Shown here: positions 43,290-47,067 of the stretch, in pieces
Position numbering within the stretch: the first letter of the stretch is position 1
How the letters are laid out: each line of letters begins with the position of its first letter
Assembly (NCBI GenBank): GCA_948470475.1
Contig: OX419337.1
Span: 35,402,970-35,466,969, forward strand
DNA: 64,000 bases
Direction: 5' to 3'
From: Galaxea fascicularis
Taxonomy: Eukaryota; Cnidaria; Anthozoa; Scleractinia; Euphylliidae
Program-made: the position numbers and the translations under genes
The notes under the pieces: generated by a model
The model's input: the letters and a program-made list of their open reading frames with translations, nothing else
Told to the model about the DNA's origin: nothing
Databases searched by the model: none

Positions 43290-46154
43290 CAATAGTAATC
43301 ATTATCATCATTATCATCCTCATTTAAGCCTCAAATCGTTTTAGCTGAACACGAGTGCTCTACTAATTGATGAGACCGTAAATCAAATAAACTCTAAATT
43401 AAATCAACAGGGCTGAAATGTCAAGAGCAGTGGGTAAATTTTGTGTAAGATCGTCTGTAATATTATCACCGCACGCCATGATCGAGTAAAGTAATGTGGA
43501 GAAGGGGGAACTAATATTAAGCCGGTGACATGCGATTGAATACTTTTTAATCACCAGCAAATGTTAAGCAGTGTCGTATGAGCATGGTGAATGTGGAAAT
43601 AGGCCATTCAACATGTTGAACGTTGGTTCAGATCGTTTCCTGAACACAATTAAAAAAAAACCCCTAAGATTCCGCCGGCAAAAGAAAACCAACACACCGC
43701 TTAAATGACCAATCACACGCACGCTCTATTTAGGCCATAAGTTGAACCCCACGTGCGCTCTATATACGTCATAAGATGAATGTGAGTGTCACGAAATAAC
43801 ATCACAAAACGTCACAACAAACGTTGTTGAACAAGGTTGAACGAGAGATCTATTTCGTTCAACAAGTTGCTAGAAAACGGTTCAACGCCAGTCTTAATCA
43901 ATACATGTTGAACAGTGTGTCACTAGCCTCCACTCAGACCTTCTAAGGGCTTCGTCACGCGTTCCTTCAACTATCAGTTTGTGACGTCAAATCAAGAATA
44001 GACCCACGCCCCTTCTGACTCGGTCGTGTACAAAATGATGCTTAGTTTTTCGTAAATTTGGAAGCCTATAAAAAGGCAACAATGGGCAAAAAAAAAAAAA
44101 AAAGAAAGAAAGAAAGAAAAAAAAGGGCGCAATGCATTTTGAACAGGTGCAAATATTCATTTTTGAGAAAAAAATTAGTTTAGGTACACTTACATAGCTA
44201 AACTAGTTTTATTATCGTCTCTCTTATTTTTTTTTCATAAAAACGTTGCGACTGAGATTAACCCAAATTTGAAGAACATGCTAAGAACATACCCAGTCTG
44301 AGAGTCAGTTAAGAACGATCTTATTTTGCTTGTTTTGTTTTTTTTTTTGTTAATGGTAGACTACAATTAACCCCAAATACTGAGGGACGTAACACAGAGC
44401 ACTTTACACAAGGCTTGAAAAATGTTCTCCGCCTCGCGCAGGAATCACATGTACTTATAATTACACGAACTTGCACGACAAGGATGCTTATTAAGCCAGT
44501 CGCTCGTCATTTTAATCTCCCTAACCACTCCAAACAACACATGGCTATCTGCGGCCTTTCCCTACACCAAAGTACGACGGAAAGCCGCAAGAATCTAGAA
44601 CAAAAATTCATCTTCCAAATCGGTACCCTAAATCGCCACGGTATTAACGAACGCTTTTCATTTAACTAATGTATTCCTATTTATAGCACAGCTCCTCTGA
44701 TCCTCCACTATATAAACTTACACACAACCCATAATTCCTCGATTCGCTCTGAATCTCTGTGCGGTGGTCAATTTACACTATCAACACTGCTGATAAAACG
44801 AAATTTTTGTGTACTACTTCCCCACCGACGCATCACCACAGTTTCCTTAGAAACTACCCCCTCCACCCCGTTCTACATCCAATCGATTTGAAGTGGATTA
44901 ATAATAGATTGTTACCATTATGTGGTCAATTTGGAACGGTCACAGAATTAAAACAACAACAAAAGCAATTTAAAACCTGAAGATATTTCAATTATCCTTT
45001 GTTTGTTGGCAAAATAAAAACCATAACAAATAACAGCAATACTATTAATAACTTGTTTATTAAATTCTGCAATAAAAAGTATTTCTGAGGTAAATTAAAC
45101 TTACCAGTGTGGCTTTCGGCAACTTTGAAAACCAACAGGATTATGAAGTAGTCAAACACACGAAAAGACCGCCACACCTAACGATTAAAAAGACAAGAAC
45201 ATCAGGTTTCTAATCCTTCCCATCGGAGGAAAACTAAGAATAACAAATTCTCCTGAAATCAGAAAATCTATCTTGATAATGGCAGTTGCAGCAAATACTG
45301 CTAAAGGGGTGATTCAGAGTTCCGCTGCTGTTGGGAAAATTTGAAGTATGCTTTTGACAGTAGTATACAACTACATTTTCCATCCACTCACCGCACTTAA
45401 AATCTACCATCTGACTTAGCGGATTGTTTACCGCCAGGGACGATATTAGATAAGTTGCCCGCCAAAGATTTCTACACGCCTTTCTGACAAATGACAAACT
45501 TTATATTTGTAATAAACCTCAAATATACATATTACTTATGAGAAGACAAATTCTAAACAGAGCTATCACATGTTATATTTTCTTTTGTAATTAAGCATCC
45601 TTTAAACTTCACAAAAATTTTAATTTCTGAAGTATATAAAGAAAAGAAAGAGCATATCGAGGCAGAAATAATAACATGCCCACATCAAGTTTGTTATTTT
45701 TTATGTTATTTATTTTTTTTTTTTACTTTTTGCAGTTTTAAAGTCAGGTAAGCACTATGCTTATAAGCAATATCTTTAAACTTTTCAATACTTTTAAGTT
45801 TAGTTACGCTTATGTTCGAGGCAGAAATACGTCAAAATAGTCATATTGTTGCCACAATGTAAAAAAGTACACTGAAGCCTTAAAACTCTGTAGATCAGTG
45901 AAGTAAATGTGTTATTTTTTCGGGGCGCACTTTCTTTTTATTAGTAAATCATCCCTGGAAGAAAGAAAGATTTTCTATTGCACGCCGGTGTAACATTGGT
46001 ATGCAAGGAAGGCGTTTCTGGAAGAAAAAAAACTTTGTTCCAACATAAGTATAACTTACGTTCTGAACCTCTAAGAATATTAAAAGAATTTACAATTTAT
46101 AGATTGCAGAAAACCGAAGAAGAATAGAATACAACAGCTTACCTTCAACAGCAT
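436..46154 (-). CDS. Gene 1: mosaic adhesion protein (FReD-pentraxin-LamG-TLDc-F5/8C-MAM-FTP-SEA-FN3), 3' truncated by window
   Basis: Twenty-eight exons on the minus strand form one reading-frame-consistent chain; each is listed separately below. Lengths and phases were checked by hand at every junction, and almost all module borders are phase 1, typical of shuffled extracellular domains. The order is signal peptide, fibrinogen-related, pentraxin, LamG first part, TLDc, F5/8 C, LamG second part, MAM first part, FTP lectin, MAM second part, TLDc, LamG, SEA, then five FN3. The product is inferred to be secreted or membrane-anchored and to act in adhesion, recognition or matrix assembly. The last exon seen ends in a good donor, so the gene continues to the left of the window. 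I do not recognise a named orthologue. Two or more adjacent genes remain possible but the unbroken phase-1 chain argues for one. Confidence 0.82.
972..1361. mobile_element. TTAA-type MITE (Kolobok-like)
   Basis: The right end is CAC-TGCCCC followed by TTTAA, and the left end has a degenerate mirror with GCAGTGTCACG. A better preserved relative lies at 56692-57081. The AGGGGCAGTGTCA-type terminus with TTAA suggests Kolobok-like or another TTAA-targeting family. Confidence 0.5.
1743..2042 (-). CDS. Gene 1 exon 27: FN3 domain 4 with GC donor
   Basis: The exon encodes VRLTAFNTSSTSIRVLWQPI, LLGYNVLYHIVKR and FSEYRIMVSGFTSVGEG, ending RTDENG. It is 300 nt long. At the position where its paralogues have G|GTAAGT this exon has G|GCAAGT, the form used by GC-AG introns. 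Phase 1 at both ends. Confidence 0.9.
2621..2920 (-). CDS. Gene 1 exon 26: FN3 domain 3
   Basis: The exon encodes VTAYNLSSTSIMVTWLPVP, LQSYRVFYRET and FTVYSVWVKAVTTKEGPSS, ending STDEDG. It is exactly 300 nt, as are the next two FN3 exons, suggesting recent relatedness of these repeats. Phase 1 at both ends, donor GTAAGT. Confidence 0.92.
3235..3275. repeat. A-tract and (CA)n microsatellite
   Basis: A run of A residues is followed by repeated CA dinucleotides in the intron between FN3 exons 25 and 26. Confidence 0.9.
3408..3665 (-). mobile_element. tRNA-derived SINE
   Basis: On the minus strand 3525-3598 looks like a tRNA: GGCTTCATAGCTCAGTTGG (A box) and GGTTCAAACCC (B box). The anticodon loop reads GGT but the stem has a mismatch and position 33 is not T. 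The tRNA-like part is embedded in a longer unit whose relative lies at 13650-13830, so it is a SINE-like repeat rather than a tRNA gene. Confidence 0.65.
3701..3973 (-). CDS. Gene 1 exon 25: FN3 domain 2
   Basis: The exon encodes ISATAVNMSSILIQWSQS, VSSYNVRYRMVEGG and YGMTTYAIKVGLVKTDN, a slightly short FN3 domain (90 codons). The conserved Trp and the YNVRY strand are present. The donor is AA|GTAAGC. Phase 1 at both ends. Confidence 0.88.
4181..4228. repeat. (CAT)n microsatellite
   Basis: Repeated CAT trinucleotides within an intron. The poly-Asp reading frame it creates is not coding. Confidence 0.9.
4671..4967 (-). CDS. Gene 1 exon 24: FN3 domain 1
   Basis: One exon encodes one fibronectin type III domain: NTTVTTMNNSTFFIKWES early, then GSFQGYQVLYKKGY and CEQYSFKVRAFSLEGYGKLS. 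The conserved Trp, the GYxVxY strand and the YxxxVRA strand are all present. Phase 1 at both ends. Confidence 0.9.
5347..5504 (-). CDS. Gene 1 exon 23: SEA domain, C-terminal part
   Basis: The exon opens with PGSVISYF after the codon shared with exon 22, then YELITPLTDAINQ and a short tail. GSVIS resembles the G-SVVV autoproteolysis site of SEA domains, so the protein may be cleaved but held together there; this is inference. SEA domains often sit near membranes in glycosylated proteins. Phase 2 to phase 1. Confidence 0.78.
6725..6774 (-). CDS. Gene 1 exon 22: SEA domain microexon
   Basis: A 50-nt exon with acceptor TTTACAAG and donor GTATGT encodes NVKKENYIESIAVTKF plus two bases. It starts in phase 0 and ends in phase 2, exactly bridging exon 21 and exon 23, and supplies the strand before the SEA cleavage motif. 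Without it the frame between those exons is broken. Confidence 0.75.
6838..7065. repeat. (CAGTCG)n and related hexamer microsatellite
   Basis: Degenerate CAGTCA/CAGTCG hexamers become perfect CAGTCG units at about 6970-7055. The array sits in the intron between SEA exons 21 and 22. Confidence 0.9.
7085..7215 (-). CDS. Gene 1 exon 21: SEA domain, N-terminal part
   Basis: The exon encodes RLLETKVTVSLLDEKWSPEL and EDKFSSHFSKLQDKI, typical of the first strand and helix of a SEA domain. It ends in phase 0 next to a (CAGTCG)n microsatellite in the following intron. The start at the CTTTTAAAG acceptor is chosen for phase 1 agreement with exon 20. Confidence 0.78.
7795..8170. repeat. Degenerate repeat with internal inverted motifs
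   Basis: The stretch repeats variants of CCGTCT and AGACGG in both orientations, as in a decayed palindromic MITE. Clear terminal repeats or a target duplication were not found. Confidence 0.35.
8677..8981 (+). mobile_element. tRNA-derived SINE with (AT)n tail
   Basis: A tRNA-like head (GACCGAGTGGTTTAGGGCGC as A box region, GGATCAAATCCCG as B box) is followed by an unrelated body and a tail region GGCCCTGAAAAGCC, then about 60 bp of AT dinucleotides. The structure is that of a tRNA-derived SINE ending in a simple repeat. Confidence 0.65.
8982..9521. repeat. Inverted repeat with 108-bp arms
   Basis: Arms at 8982-9089 and 9414-9521 are reverse complements with one difference seen. The inner ends carry CCCCGTACACACT. 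The unit directly abuts the (AT)n tract of the SINE and is probably a MITE or foldback element of unknown family. Confidence 0.7.
9974..10603 (-). CDS. Gene 1 exon 20: complete LamG/ConA-like domain
   Basis: A single 209-codon exon with TYYWPLDDHTN at the start, GGFTVSLWLRHW, IWSHYTFVWDKARLEIFRNG and FDDMKIWARTLQSNEV near the end, the pattern of a LamG-like jelly-roll. Phase 1 at both ends. Its length and internal order make it the internal reference for the split domain in exons 7 and 13. Confidence 0.88.
11100..11215. repeat. Minisatellite, about 16-bp units
   Basis: Units resembling GGAAGCGACCACCTCCC are repeated about seven times with small differences. Similar words (TAAGCGACCA) occur at 10835-10860, so the array may be part of a larger element from about 10.8 to 11.25 kb. 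Confidence 0.6.
11520..11835 (+). repeat. Diverged copy of TA-flanked MITE
   Basis: The interior matches 29260-29495 (for example the shared GGTCTAAATTTCT, AAATTTGGTC and GTTGTTTTGCAG words). Ends are not preserved. It belongs to the family of the intact element at 29143-29495. Confidence 0.6.
13006..13299 (-). CDS. Gene 1 exon 19: second TLDc domain, C-terminal part
   Basis: The exon encodes TKSFLFRFERTLGEAHKDQV, GPIFGREEFGVSSDMNEA and IHDIEVLSIGG, completing the second TLDc domain. It is more diverged from the first TLDc than the N-terminal halves are from each other. Phase 1 at both ends; the donor is GTGAGT. Confidence 0.84.
13645..13830 (-). mobile_element. tRNA-derived SINE fragment
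   Basis: The minus strand of about 13650-13722 has a tRNA-like pattern (GCTCGTTAGCTCAGTTGCTGG and a B-box like GGTTCGACTCCCGC variant). The anticodon region and flanks resemble the SINE at 3.5 kb. The following body ends in AT-rich sequence. Confidence 0.5.
13856..14086 (-). CDS. Gene 1 exon 18: second TLDc domain, N-terminal part
   Basis: The exon encodes FRSAIIGRITAYKSRLESWL, KLWKPCYSRARDGRNSSVF, HQRCDGRGPTLTIARV and IFGGFADENWG. The acceptor giving phase 1 is the TTAG at 14087-14088; a nearer CAG would break the phase. A tRNA-derived SINE lies in the next intron. Confidence 0.86.
14996..15092 (-). CDS. Gene 1 exon 17: MAM domain, C-terminal part
   Basis: The exon encodes IIFEGIMGSATDGDIAIDNVW with the final cysteine (NKNC), the classic MAM ending (FEG followed by GDIAIDD-like). 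Exons 14, 16 and 17 together give about 160 residues, the normal MAM length without exon 15. Phase 0 to phase 1. Confidence 0.86.
16033..16292 (-). CDS. Gene 1 exon 16: MAM domain, central part
   Basis: The exon encodes GFLYIEPS, MARLTTQFILP, CLSFSHHM, GKLSVYFKS, EILLWRLVGG and SEWKYGEISI, the central strands of a MAM domain. It starts in phase 1, which accepts either exon 15 or exon 14, and ends in phase 0 with the unusual donor CAG|GTTGGT, the same as exon 3. Its continuation is exon 17. Confidence 0.87.
16378..16950. repeat. Dispersed repeat, copy 1
   Basis: This block matches 61935-62445 over more than 400 bp in direct orientation (shared GGACAAGTTCTACAAA, TGACGCATTCAGTTGA, TTCTGTAGG). 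Coordinates of the ends are approximate. It is interrupted by a small MITE at 16741-16848 that the other copy lacks. Confidence 0.75.
16741..16848. mobile_element. Short Harbinger-type MITE with TTA target duplication
   Basis: Ends are GTCCCGGTTCACACGTCGAAC and its imperfect reverse complement, flanked by TTA on both sides. The empty site is visible in the paralogous repeat at about 62327-62335 (TCTAAGTTG). The 3-bp TWA duplication suggests a PIF/Harbinger type. Confidence 0.7.
17000..17620. mobile_element. Repeat unit carrying a helicase-like ORF fragment
   Basis: Imperfect inverted ends of about 65 bp (CAATCTCGAATCCAGA and CTCTGGGAAAC at left, mirrored at right) enclose an ORF at 17135-17377. 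That ORF contains FRLRAEQRAIIEAIV, reminiscent of the Q-motif start of RecQ-like helicases. It breaks off before any Walker motif. The helicase link is weak. Confidence 0.4.
18388..18813 (-). CDS. Gene 1 exon 15: fucolectin-like (FTP) F5/8C-family domain
   Basis: A 141-codon exon holding SSLAVDGTFGHGT, KPWWKVDLGRE, RLGAKIFGGG, GRYLQVQMAEKYGC and a final CEYQMFLIEVDV. The PWWxVDLG core is typical of the eel-fucolectin/tachylectin-4/pentraxin-1 (FTP) family, which binds fucose; the sugar-binding residues were not verified. Both ends are phase 1, so the exon is a complete, skippable module. It sits inside the intron that separates two parts of a MAM domain. Confidence 0.85.
19304..19432 (-). CDS. 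Gene 1 exon 14: MAM domain, N-terminal part
   Basis: The 42-codon exon encodes RNFKEDDFNWSFRTDC and WFDGPCSDVL, the first strand and Gly-Pro turn of a MAM domain (compare the family pattern of D-F-x-W followed by a GP-x-D turn). It ends in phase 1 just before the site where a MAM domain continues with a YxYIE motif. That continuation is in exon 16, not in the adjacent exon 15. Confidence 0.78.
20754..21152 (-). CDS. Gene 1 exon 13: LamG/ConA-like domain, second part
   Basis: The exon starts VDDESTIISWRS, a mid-domain strand, then IPRGWHHVAFTSSLIW, LKFYQNGVLVNETG, LLIIGNRT and IYGLTVWPRQISQPQI, the typical last two thirds of a LamG-like domain. No first part was found in the intron just upstream. 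Exon 7, 17 kb away and in the same phase, has the complementary piece. Phase 1 at both ends. Confidence 0.85.
22675..22805 (-). mobile_element. Penelope-like element terminal fragment
   Basis: The words CAGGGATTCT, GCTGACGTTTCGAGCG and CGTCAGAGTGAATCGAGGAA also occur at 38690-38790 and, reversed, at 44735-44760 next to a GIY-YIG-like ORF end. I recognise them as a recurrent terminal region of cnidarian Penelope-like elements. Confidence 0.5.
22857..23007 (-). CDS. Gene 1 exon 12: F5/8 type C 3' half
   Basis: The exon encodes EFNGNWDGSTAVKN, NPFKARHLTFMPL and the terminal FGFCLRVEIY, the standard end of an F5/8 type C domain. Phase 0 to phase 1. It completes either exon 11 (total 144 residues) or exon 10 (about 150 residues), and only one such 3' half was found for two 5' halves. 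Confidence 0.86.
25280..26332. mobile_element. Harbinger-type MITE with internal minisatellite
   Basis: The ends GGGCCTCTTCATATGAGCCC and GGGCCTCTTCTTATGAGCCC (reverse complement) are inverted repeats, flanked by TTA at 25277-25279 and 26333-26335. The subterminal regions also pair. Size, ends and 3-bp duplication fit PIF/Harbinger non-autonomous elements. It lies in the centre of the foldback structure. Confidence 0.8.
25560..26012. repeat. Minisatellite inside the MITE, about 37-45-bp units
   Basis: About ten units with the core GCCCCACCTCCCCTTAA and ACCCATGGTGTCT are arranged head to tail. Units vary at several positions and in length. Reading frames crossing it encode glycine/arginine repeats but show no gene features. 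Confidence 0.9.
28288..28441. mobile_element. Short palindromic MITE
   Basis: The ends GGGCCTTATTCACGCGGCGG and CCGCCGTGTGAAGGCC are inverted copies around a 100-bp spacer. It lies just outside the right end of the foldback element. Confidence 0.6.
28754..29037 (-). CDS. Gene 1 exon 11: F5/8 type C 5' half, copy B
   Basis: The exon encodes MTASSERC, YPWLRVDLGAKYYVLFVATQG and YRENGMIK, again the 5' part of an F5/8 type C domain. It is phase 1 to phase 0, like exon 10. Joined to exon 12 it gives a continuous family sequence (YRENGMIK then EFNGNWDG). The acceptor tract is modest (TGTCTTCCAAG) and the donor is GTACCA, weaker than average. A 5-kb foldback structure lies in the intron to exon 12. 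Confidence 0.78.
29143..29495. mobile_element. MITE with TA target duplication
   Basis: Ends GGGAGCTTTAGCA and TGCTAAAGCTCCC are perfect inverted repeats, flanked by TA on both sides. The TA duplication fits Tc1/mariner-type targeting. A diverged copy lies at 11520-11835. Confidence 0.7.
30000..30360 (-). mobile_element. LINE fragment (L1/Tx1-like C-terminal region)
   Basis: The minus strand reads KLCHLFWSCSKVSTFWNSL, KYFIALGLKP and LLLDRHYVWLCRNKKTFPKV with an internal stop. This resembles the zinc-knuckle region and downstream tail of L1/Tx1-type LINE ORF2 proteins (HLFWxC...FW). It is a decayed 3' piece. Confidence 0.6.
30370..31120 (-). mobile_element. LINE fragment (CR1-like 3' end)
   Basis: The minus strand encodes NLFKPRVTPYNLRSNGLNVV, MISHIWNQLPIAVKNAPNAS and FRRLLTKLN, typical of the extreme C-terminus of CR1-like reverse transcriptases (xWNxLP followed by a short tail). 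It ends in a GATA-rich tract near 30365, like a LINE 3' tail. Stops and frameshifts are present upstream. Confidence 0.6.
31523..31824 (-). CDS. Gene 1 exon 10: F5/8 type C (discoidin) 5' half, copy A
   Basis: The exon encodes RALGVSDPGVIPDSAFLASS, WCSYYNDTNQWLQAKLSYHR and MDGGNWSFETE, the first two thirds of an F5/8 type C domain. It starts in phase 1 and ends in phase 0 (GAG|GTAAAT). Exon 11 starts in phase 1, so direct splicing from this exon to exon 11 would break the frame. It does fit exon 12. No second-half exon was found between 31.5 and 29.1 kb, where LINE debris lies. Confidence 0.82.
32941..33270 (-). CDS. Gene 1 exon 9: first TLDc domain, C-terminal part
   Basis: The exon continues the TLDc fold with SFSAFIFSLNNPLGLEPFKM, GPIFGNGDLTLGFD and TWDDMEVFYYDG near the end. 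Joined with exon 8 it forms a complete domain of about 185 residues. Start and end phase 1, so the TLDc pair is a symmetric module that can be gained or skipped without frame change. Confidence 0.88.
33594..33726. repeat. Short imperfect palindrome
   Basis: The left half (TTATTAACAACGTATTAACC) pairs with the right half (GGTTAATAAGTTGTTTATT). It is probably a small MITE. It lies in the intron between TLDc exons 8 and 9. Confidence 0.5.
33882..34115 (-). CDS. Gene 1 exon 8: first TLDc domain, N-terminal part
   Basis: The exon encodes YILGQNEKYHQALESMV, WTRCYHAKSDG, FHSRCDNKGPTITLVRV and FVFGGFLDQNWG, the characteristic first half of a TLDc domain as found in extracellular cnidarian proteins. 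Function of extracellular TLDc domains is unclear; intracellular relatives are linked to oxidation resistance. Phase 1 at both ends. The piggyBac element inserted immediately upstream, 34 bp before the acceptor. Confidence 0.88.
34666..36774 (-). pseudogene. piggyBac (PGBD4-like) transposase, interrupted
   Basis: Starting at MAAARNDAS, an acidic N-terminus leads into the DDE_Tnp_1_7 domain (YWSTDPSLNSPFFPSIM, MPRDRFLQILRYLHF). The catalytic Asp regions are seen as LAIDETLIKFKG, YVLMDNFYTSVALF and YMGGVDLSDQR. A cysteine-rich C-terminal domain (CAVCGVRMCPDPCF) follows. The reading frame is broken by the insertion at 35774-36079 and by a shift near 35020-35040, where a GTCA repeat occurs. Removing both defects conceptually would give about 600 residues, the usual size. 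It is a recently inactivated copy. Confidence 0.9.
35774..36079. mobile_element. 306-bp MITE inside piggyBac transposase
   Basis: The ends CATGGGCGTAGC and GCTACGCCCCTG are inverted repeats of hAT-like type. They are flanked by GGTAT on both sides, so the target duplication appears to be 5 bp. The insertion separates LDLVI from PKFQQV in the transposase. Confidence 0.8.
37010..37148. repeat. Imperfect hairpin repeat
   Basis: CACTTAATGACTAGTCC and GGGAACAGTGAA on the left pair with TTCACTGTTCCCC and CAGTCATTAAGTG on the right. A fragment with related words occurs at 40355-40380. It is probably a small MITE. Confidence 0.55.
37486..37602. mobile_element. Palindromic MITE, about 117 bp
   Basis: CCGAGTTGCTCGAAGCATGG at the left end pairs with CCATGCTTCGAGCAGCTCAG at the right end, and GCTAACC pairs with GGTTAGC inside. 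A target duplication was not clear. Confidence 0.65.
38335..38562 (-). CDS. Gene 1 exon 7: LamG/ConA-like domain, first part only
   Basis: The 75-codon exon begins DNIHWTLS and stops in the strand FSVSFWMKYG, which is the point where a LamG-like domain is roughly one third complete. The next exons downstream encode TLDc and F5/8 C, not the rest of this fold. The missing part matches the exon at 20754-21152. This exon (228 nt) plus that exon (399 nt) total 627 nt, nearly equal to the single-exon LamG domain at 9974-10603 (630 nt), whose comparable break would fall after FTVSLWLRH. Both ends are phase 1. Confidence 0.8.
38680..38870 (-). mobile_element. Penelope-like element terminal fragment
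   Basis: It contains ATCAACGGAGTTGATAATGT, CAGGGATTCT and GTCAGAGCGAATCGAGGAAT. These words are shared with 22.7 kb and (reversed) with the region after the GIY-YIG-like ORF at 44.7 kb. It lies upstream of exon 7. Confidence 0.55.
39356..39744 (-). CDS. Gene 1 exon 6: pentraxin-like domain, C-terminal part
   Basis: The exon carries HWHHMCLTT, a variant of the pentraxin signature H-x-C-x-[ST]-W, then GVWKYYMDGALKKWISG, GSILRIG and the terminal MSQMNIWDNIIDSRT region with the late cysteine (RGC) and DIGSVVFW. Pentraxins and pentraxin-like LamG domains bind ligands through calcium; the calcium residues were not checked individually. Start phase 2, end phase 1. Confidence 0.88.
39830..39930. repeat. 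Compound A-rich microsatellite
   Basis: AATCATCAC, AACAAT and ATT-type repeats follow each other with no coding feature. Confidence 0.8.
39925..40335 (+). mobile_element. LINE fragment with zinc knuckle
   Basis: The plus strand reads CKICGEGEKTVAHVVAECKK, then with stops TWYDHTPEPVHESE, ILSDFKV, TDLAMLASKPDIEVMNKK and FFIIDIACSLD. This is the C-terminal zinc-knuckle and endonuclease-like tail found in some LINE polyproteins. It carries several stops. Confidence 0.6.
40385..40500. repeat. AATGCY-type degenerate microsatellite
   Basis: Repeats of AATGCCATTGCTAATGCT-like words. It lies in the intron upstream of pentraxin exon 6. Confidence 0.75.
40793..41033 (-). CDS. Gene 1 exon 5: pentraxin-like domain, N-terminal part
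   Basis: The exon encodes an early beta-sandwich region with FRQMTACWWLKP, resembling the tAFTvClWvk segment of pentraxins, followed by VFSFGDAKINDTLAF. It starts in phase 1 and ends in phase 2 (donor AA|GTAAGT). It links in frame to exon 6 to give one pentraxin domain of about 209 residues. Confidence 0.85.
41834..42082 (-). CDS. Gene 1 exon 4: fibrinogen-related domain, C-terminal part
   Basis: The exon completes the fibrinogen-related domain. It holds the calcium-binding type loop SDQDNDD, the paired cysteines around CAKEYSCGWWFRNC, the NLNGKY motif and the closing MKIRSVSG. The joined domain is about 207 residues, the normal length. The donor is GTAAGT, phase 1. Calcium binding is inferred from the family, not shown. 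Confidence 0.9.
42858..43232 (-). CDS. Gene 1 exon 3: fibrinogen-related domain, N-terminal part
   Basis: This 124-codon exon begins with the typical RDCIDL opening of a fibrinogen C-terminal domain. It carries GGGWLVFQNRYNGSEDF, GFGDLGGEFWLGNDKIHRLT and the conserved YTLHLGYSSG that precedes the calcium loop. Fibrinogen-related domains bind carbohydrates or acetylated groups in ficolins and tachylectins. The exon follows an (AAT)n tract that forms part of its 5' intron. The donor is the weak CAG|GTTGGT; joining to exon 4 restores YSSGTAKDN, a typical family sequence, which supports its use. Confidence 0.9.
43233..43296. repeat. (AAT)n microsatellite next to acceptor of exon 3
   Basis: About 15 units of ATA/AAT end at the TTTCAG acceptor of the fibrinogen exon. 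On the minus strand it contributes a T-rich tract to the polypyrimidine region. Confidence 0.9.
43560..43935. repeat. MITE-like repeat related to 52915-53090
   Basis: It contains AACGTGGAAAT-like and CATTCAACATGTTGAACG words and ends with TGTTGAACAGTGTGTCA, all seen in the short palindromic MITE at 52.9 kb. The ends are imprecise. Confidence 0.5.
44410..44900 (+). mobile_element. Penelope-like element 3' end (GIY-YIG endonuclease tail)
   Basis: The ORF at 44415-44669 contains KPVARHFNLPNHSKQHMAIC and LEQKFIFQIGTLNRHGINER, the end of the GIY-YIG endonuclease domain of Penelope-like retroelements. It is followed by ATAATTCCTCGATTCGCTCTG, the reverse complement of the terminal motif at 38.7 and 22.7 kb. 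The upstream reverse transcriptase is absent, so this is a 5'-truncated copy. Confidence 0.75.
45105..45177 (-). CDS. Gene 1 exon 2: signal peptide
   Basis: The exon encodes a basic stretch (VWRSFR) followed by a hydrophobic core (FDYFIILLVF) and a plausible cleavage region (KVAESHT). Together with MLLK from exon 1 this is a typical eukaryotic signal peptide, so the protein enters the secretory pathway. The acceptor is a T-rich tract ending TTAG and the donor is GTAAGT, phase 1, which fits the next exon. Confidence 0.75.
46143..46154 (-). CDS. Gene 1 exon 1: start codon exon
   Basis: Only four codons (MLLK) lie before a donor with consensus GTAAGC, in phase 0. The next exon opens in phase 0 with GTG TGG and has no ATG of its own, while a stop codon overlaps its acceptor, so the start must lie upstream. 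This ATG is the nearest fitting one and gives a classic signal peptide when joined. The 5' UTR start cannot be placed. Confidence 0.65.
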
Positions 46155-46900
46155 TTTCTTGAGTTTAGTTACAATGGTATCTGCACAAACAAGATCCCTT
46201 GATAAACCCGATTCTTATTCATGTTTGAGTCGTAATTCTGTTTAAAAAAAAAAAGCTCTTTAGGCGGTCTGAATTGTTCCATTTTCATCATATGCTAGAT
46301 TCCCACGTTGGTTAGATTGTTGTGAAAGATCCTATTCAAACTTTCGAATAAACAATGCACTGTTTAATTTTTCTGCGCTCCCTCCTTCCAGGGAGATACG
46401 GCATGGAGAGCATGAAAAAACATTTTAAGAAGTCAACTTATTAAACTTTTGGATGAGGAGTTGACCACCAGGCGCGTTTTTTGAAACACTATTTTAGGTG
46501 CACAAGGTTCATTATCGAAAATTCAATTTCTAGTAGCCTTTTTACATTCTGTTAAGGGACCTGTCATTATTAAGCGGGGGAAGGGCTACTAAACTGAGAA
46601 AAAAATTGGCTAAGAAGTTGTAGCCCTCCTTTCTAAAGGGTCCAAAAAACTCTGACCCTCCCCCCTCGGCTCCATTAAAAAACTCTGACCTCCTCTAAAA
46701 GGCATTTTTTTAAAATGGCCCTCCCCAAAGTGACCCTCTCCCCCCCCCCCCCCCCGCCCCCCAAATATATTATTATATCTCTCAGTGAGTACGCGAGCTG
46801 TGATTGGTCGATTTTGCGGGCAGTACTTTACTTTTACTTTTTACTGTACGGCCCACTAAATTTGAAACTTTTTTTACTCGCGCCCGATTAACCTCAAAGA
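46155..46900. other. Region upstream of gene 1
   Basis: This holds the presumed 5' UTR and promoter of gene 1. I see no clear TATA box or other promoter motif. A poly-C tract at 46741-46756 is the only notable composition. Confidence 0.4.
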
Positions 46901-46911
46901 TATAATGAATA

Positions 46912-47067
46912 TCTTACTAACCCCGTTTTCTCGGTCCGTACTGTAAGTTACGGATCCTCGTTTTCCCGTTGATTTATGGCCTGCGCGCTTCGCGCTTGGG
47001 CCATAGGCGAAGGGGAAAAAACTCGGTCCATAACTTACAGTACGGACCTCAAACTCAGTTAGTAAGA
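46912..47067. mobile_element. Palindromic MITE with GTCCGTACTGTAAG arms
   Basis: CTTACTAA, TCGGTCCGTACTGTAAGTTA on the left pair with TAACTTACAGTACGGAC and TTAGTAAG on the right. The centre is GC-rich (GCGCGCTTCGCGC). Confidence 0.65.

Noticed and set aside
45234..45497. Cys-rich ORF upstream of exon 2
   Set aside because: No family resemblance and it would lie between exons 1 and 2, whose phase-0 join already gives a signal peptide.
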